Of a stretch of DNA of 64,000 bases, positions 61,303 to 64,000 are shown one piece after another. This DNA comes from Carboxylicivirga sediminis (GTDB taxonomy: Bacteria; Bacteroidota; Bacteroidia; Bacteroidales; Marinilabiliaceae). The stretch covers positions 35,972 to 99,971 of the forward strand of contig NZ_JAGTAR010000023.1 of NCBI RefSeq assembly GCF_018156225.1. Direction: 5' to 3'. The notes under the pieces are model-generated. The model was not told the origin of the DNA and ran no database searches. It saw only the letters and a list, made by a program, of their open reading frames with translations. The position numbers and the translations under genes were made by a program. The stretch's first letter is position 1. Each line of letters begins with the position of its first letter.

Positions 61303-61719
61303 ATGGCACAGAATAAAACACAACCAACATCGGCCGATGTGCATTCGTTCCTGAATCGCATTGAGCACCCACAAAAGCGTGAAGATACTTTCGCATTACT
61401 ACATCTGATGCAGAAGCTGACGGGTGAACAGCCGGTTATGTGGGGCGATGCCATTATAGGTTTTGGCAAGTACAGGTATCGCTATGCCAGCGGTCGCTCG
61501 GGTGACTGGTTTACTGTTGGGTTTTCGCCCCGTAAGCAAAATCTTACCATTTACCTGATGTGTGGACTTGATGGCCTGCAGGGAACAATTGAAAAGCTGG
61601 GTAAATATAAAACTGGGAAAGGGTGTTTATATATTAATAAATTAAGCGATGTAGATAGGTCTGTGCTGGAGCAGGTGCTGACCATCGCCATTCAAACTTG
61701 CCGCAATAAACACGCTTAG
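61303..61719 (+). CDS. DUF1801 (YdhG/YjhG/CMP-like) protein
   Basis: A 138-residue protein with a DUF1801 domain over about 20-132. Marks are KREDTFALLHLMQKLTGE, MWGDAIIGFGKYRY and the later LGKYKTGKGCLYINKL, which ends with DVDRSVLEQVL. The function is unknown. The GNAT gene follows by 27 bp in the same direction, possibly one transcript ending at the 18-bp hairpin. Confidence 0.88.
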   Translation: MAQNKTQPTSADVHSFLNRIEHPQKREDTFALLHLMQKLTGEQPVMWGDAIIGFGKYRYRYASGRSGDWFTVGFSPRKQNLTIYLMCGLDGLQGTIEKLGKYKTGKGCLYINKLSDVDRSVLEQVLTIAIQTCRNKHA

Positions 61720-61746
61720 TTGTTGAGGCACTAATGCAATATACTG

Positions 61747-62292
61747 ATGAAATTAGTTTTTTGTCGCGTAACTAATAGCGATGATCCTTTATTCTCTGAA
61801 GCCTGGTCCTTATATGAACAGGCTTTTCCAATTATGGAGAGGCGCGAGCAGGAGCTGCAATGTCAACTGCTAGGTGAAGAGCGCTATCATTTCGATGTAG
61901 TTAAATCGGGTACTGAGATGGTGGGATTTATTATGTGGTGGCACTTTGATCGCCTGGTGTATATCGAACACCTGGCAACGCACCAACCTGTTCGGGGTAG
62001 AGGCATTGGCGAGCAAATTGTTAAAGCATTGTTGAATGAAACAGGTGCTAAGGTGGTGCTTGAGGTGGAGCCGCCAGTGAGTGATATGAATCGTCGGCGG
62101 ATAGGATTCTATGAGCGGCTGGGTTTTCAGTTAAATCATTACCCATATCAGCAATTACCGTTGCGCAGAAATGGTAAATCGGTCGAACTGTTATTAATGT
62201 CATCCCCCGGCTCTATTACTGAAAGTGAATTGGCAGCATTCAAGGAACAGTTTCAAAAGTACTGCTATTCGCCTTTCTTAAGCTACCTGTAG
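61747..62292 (+). CDS. GNAT family N-acetyltransferase
   Basis: A 181-residue acyltransferase. Acetyl-CoA motif A is HQPVRGRGIGEQIVKALL (near 80-97), followed by the VVLEVEPP strand and NRRRIGFYERLGF, typical of GNAT C-termini. The N-terminal ERREQELQCQLL helix is unusual but seen in relatives. The acceptor is unknown. Confidence 0.88.
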   Translation: MKLVFCRVTNSDDPLFSEAWSLYEQAFPIMERREQELQCQLLGEERYHFDVVKSGTEMVGFIMWWHFDRLVYIEHLATHQPVRGRGIGEQIVKALLNETGAKVVLEVEPPVSDMNRRRIGFYERLGFQLNHYPYQQLPLRRNGKSVELLLMSSPGSITESELAAFKEQFQKYCYSPFLSYL

Positions 62293-62316
62293 ATAGTTCT
62301 TATTCTTAATAGATAG

Positions 62317-62365
62317 AACGACGCGTTGATTAAGCTATATTAATAATCTTAATCAACGCGTCGTT
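62317..62365 (+). terminator. Perfect 18-bp hairpin after the GNAT gene
   Basis: AACGACGCGTTGATTAAG (62317-62334) and CTTAATCAACGCGTCGTT (62348-62365) pair without mismatch around a 13-base loop. It lies 24 bp after the stop. The T tract is short (GTTTATATTTATA). Likely terminator, possibly bidirectional. Confidence 0.75.
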
Positions 62366-62420
62366 TATATTTATATCCGTCAGATCTGTTTTTGGCCTTG
62401 GATATTATACATTTATATAT

Positions 62421-62511
62421 GAAAATGCGCTGGTATAATGCCGATACATATTCAACGTGTCTTTAGAGTGAAACGAACTAAAGGCGCATTTTGCATAGTA
62501 ATCGGTGTTAT
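62421..62511. repeat. Palindromic miniature element, copy C
   Basis: Perfect AAAATGCGC (62422-62430) / GCGCATTTT (62484-62492) arms. The core GGTATAATGCCGATACATAT and GAGTGAAACGAACTAAAGG is nearly the same as copy B. The right end TAATCGGTGTTAT overlaps the stop codon of the symporter gene. Confidence 0.75.
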
Positions 62512-63719
62512 TTATTAAAACGGTCTACAATAATGGCGCAGGCTGCATCTCCTGTAATATTAAAGGCTGTGCGCAGCATATCAAAAACACGGTCCAATGC
62601 ATATAGCAAAGGAAGACCGGCAATAGGGATATCGGCCGATACCAATACAGCTACCACCAGCAGCGAAGGGCCAGGTACGCCAGCCTGTCCGATAGAGCCA
62701 ACGGTTGATGTAATAATAATAGCAATGTATTGGGCAATGCTCAGCTCAATACCAAACAGCTGTGCAAAGAATACCGCTACCAGGGCATAGTAAAGGGCAC
62801 TACCCGTCATGTTAATAGTGGCACCCAGTGGCAATACAAATCCAGTGGTGGCCTTAGAAACTCCCAGCTCTTCCTCACAAACTTCCATATTGATTGGTAA
62901 TGTGGCCATCGACGAACTGGTAGAAAGGGCTACAATCTGTGCTTTTGTCATTTTAGCGAAAAACTGGCGGATAGATGTTTTGGAGAATAATTTCAATGTA
63001 AGCGGATATAACCCAAGCAGTATAATAGCTCCGCCAATCAGGTTCACCCACATCAGGTCTAGTGCCATCTTTAGTAGATCAAAGCCAAAGGAACCAATGG
63101 ACGATGCCATCAAGCCAAATACACCAACTGGGGCTGTCCACATAACCACTTTAATCATCCAGATGAGCGCCTCAATAAGGTAATTCATGCCGTTCATTAA
63201 AGGTTCTTTCTTTTGCTTTGGAAGGGTTGATATACCAATACCGAGGAATAGTCCGAAAAAGATTATCTGCAGAATATTGCCACTCACTAACGATTCTATT
63301 GGATTCTCAGGAATGATGGATTGCAGCGTTGTCCAGAAATCAGCGGTTTGATGCACAGGTGATTCTTCTGCCGGAAACATGGCCAGTACGGTTTCTTTGT
63401 CAAGCCCTTTGCCAGGCGAAAATATTTCACCAAGTAGCAGTCCAAGAGTTACGGACACAACAGTGGTAATTAAAAAGTAGCCGATGGTACTGATGCCAAT
63501 CTTACCAGCCGACTTGGTGGCACCCAACGACGCTGCTCCTGATATAATTGAGATAGCCACCAATGGCACGACAAGCATCTTAATCAGGCCAATAAATACA
63601 TCGCCCAATGGTGCAAACACTGTTGCTTCAGGACCCATAGCAATGCCGAGTGCAGTACCAAGTAGCATGGCAACAAGTATCTGAAACCCCAGATTTTTAA
63701 TTAGTTTCTTAAAATTCAT
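62508..63719 (-). CDS. Dicarboxylate/amino acid:cation symporter (DAACS)
   Basis: A 403-residue transporter of the GltP/DctA family with eight TM helices and two re-entrant loops. The Ser-rich loop VALSTSSSMATLPI (near 265-278), the NMTGSALY motif (near 304-311) and the GVPGPSLLVVAVLV loop are conserved. It moves glutamate/aspartate or C4-dicarboxylates with Na+ or H+. Its TAA stop lies at the end of palindromic element C. The glutaminase/porin operon at the other end of the window could feed it with glutamate (speculative). Confidence 0.94.
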   Translation of the reverse strand: MNFKKLIKNLGFQILVAMLLGTALGIAMGPEATVFAPLGDVFIGLIKMLVVPLVAISIISGAASLGATKSAGKIGISTIGYFLITTVVSVTLGLLLGEIFSPGKGLDKETVLAMFPAEESPVHQTADFWTTLQSIIPENPIESLVSGNILQIIFFGLFLGIGISTLPKQKKEPLMNGMNYLIEALIWMIKVVMWTAPVGVFGLMASSIGSFGFDLLKMALDLMWVNLIGGAIILLGLYPLTLKLFSKTSIRQFFAKMTKAQIVALSTSSSMATLPINMEVCEEELGVSKATTGFVLPLGATINMTGSALYYALVAVFFAQLFGIELSIAQYIAIIITSTVGSIGQAGVPGPSLLVVAVLVSADIPIAGLPLLYALDRVFDMLRTAFNITGDAACAIIVDRFNK

Positions 63720-63970
63720 AATATGTACCTCTTAACAGTTTATTTTGCGACATGCTAAAATTGCAATTATTTACTTAGTAATGGGCCGTATTCCAACGGA
63801 ATTATTCTTTATGCAGTTTTTCTGAAATTTTTTAACTGCTTATAAGCCTATATAGATGAATGAGTAAGCTGCTTAAATGGCAAAGGTCATGCCAGAAATG
63901 TGAACTTTCCATTTGGATAATAAAAAAATCCTGTGTTATTTTGCACCCGCTTTTGAGAACAACGGTTGTC

Positions 63971-64000
63971 ATGAAAAGCAGGATTGATAGGGGCTACAGG
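63971..64000 (+). CDS. Possible start of a gene cut by the window end
   Basis: ATG at 63971 opens ten codons (MKSRIDRGYR) to the edge. A TTATTTTG near-match to the -7 box lies about 30 bp upstream. Too short to identify; the rest of 63720-63970 shows nothing I can support. Confidence 0.3.
   Translation, partial: MKSRIDRGYR

Noticed and set aside
1..64000. tRNA or rRNA genes
   Set aside because: Gaps were read for T-loop and anticodon-stem patterns and for rRNA-like sequence; none was found.

Overview
The window looks like chromosome of a Bacteroidota bacterium, probably a marine or sediment relative of the Marinilabiliales/Bacteroidales (the order is inference). Evidence: a type IX secretion protein (PorQ), the Bacteroidota promoter -7 box TAnnTTTG in front of many genes, weak Shine-Dalgarno signals, two ECF sigma/anti-sigma pairs of Bacteroidota style, the ftsX-DUF3098-uppP-truB-queA cluster, a large bacterial alpha-2-macroglobulin lipoprotein, and an AspT-type exchanger. 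No rRNA, tRNA, CRISPR array, prophage or intact transposase was seen.

Layout. 0-4.8 kb: end of a cobyrinate a,c-diamide synthase gene, a TtcA-like tRNA thiolase, an exported glutaminase fused in an operon with a DcaP-like porin, a YdeI/DUF1905 protein and a macro-domain deacetylase. 4.8-10 kb: signalling block with two ECF sigma modules around a sensor histidine kinase. 10-16 kb: acylphosphatase, AspT-family exchanger, outer-membrane barrel, APS/PAPS reductase, phosphofructokinase, tandem universal stress protein. 15.9-19.8 kb: minus-strand operon ftsX-DUF3098-uppP-truB-queA. 19.9-25 kb: surface-glycan genes (two glycosyltransferases, Wzx-type flippase, two methyltransferases). 25-37 kb: PIF1-like helicase, two YkgJ-type cysteine-cluster proteins, the 1845-residue macroglobulin, a PH-domain protein, a 50-residue membrane protein, GtrA, NDH-2. 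37-44 kb: PorQ, a third YkgJ protein overlapping an EamA transporter, a type II restriction-modification pair followed directly by a pentapeptide-repeat protein, and a KamA-family radical SAM enzyme with a structured leader and an upstream palindrome. 44.3-51.6 kb: purH-mreB-mreC-mreD-mrdA-rodA, the rod-shape/elongasome operon. 51.9-56.6 kb: repeat-rich accessory region in which an orphan gene and a GT39 glycosyltransferase are each bracketed by direct repeats, with a 5'-truncated gene next to a miniature palindromic element. 56.6-63.7 kb: MacB/FtsX-type permease, PepE dipeptidase, SulP transporter with beta-carbonic anhydrase, DUF1801, GNAT, and a dicarboxylate/amino acid:cation symporter.

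Functional links. Envelope biogenesis dominates: MreBCD/PBP2/RodA make the lateral wall, UppP recycles the lipid carrier, FtsX acts in division, Wzx/GT/GtrA/GT39 proteins serve surface glycans, and PorQ serves type IX export. The exported glutaminase plus porin probably form a glutamine/glutamate scavenging pair. SulP plus carbonic anhydrase probably form a bicarbonate uptake/hydration pair. The least explained parts are the repeat-flanked cassettes at 52.6-56.3 kb, the R-M/pentapeptide cassette, and the palindrome and leader before kamA.
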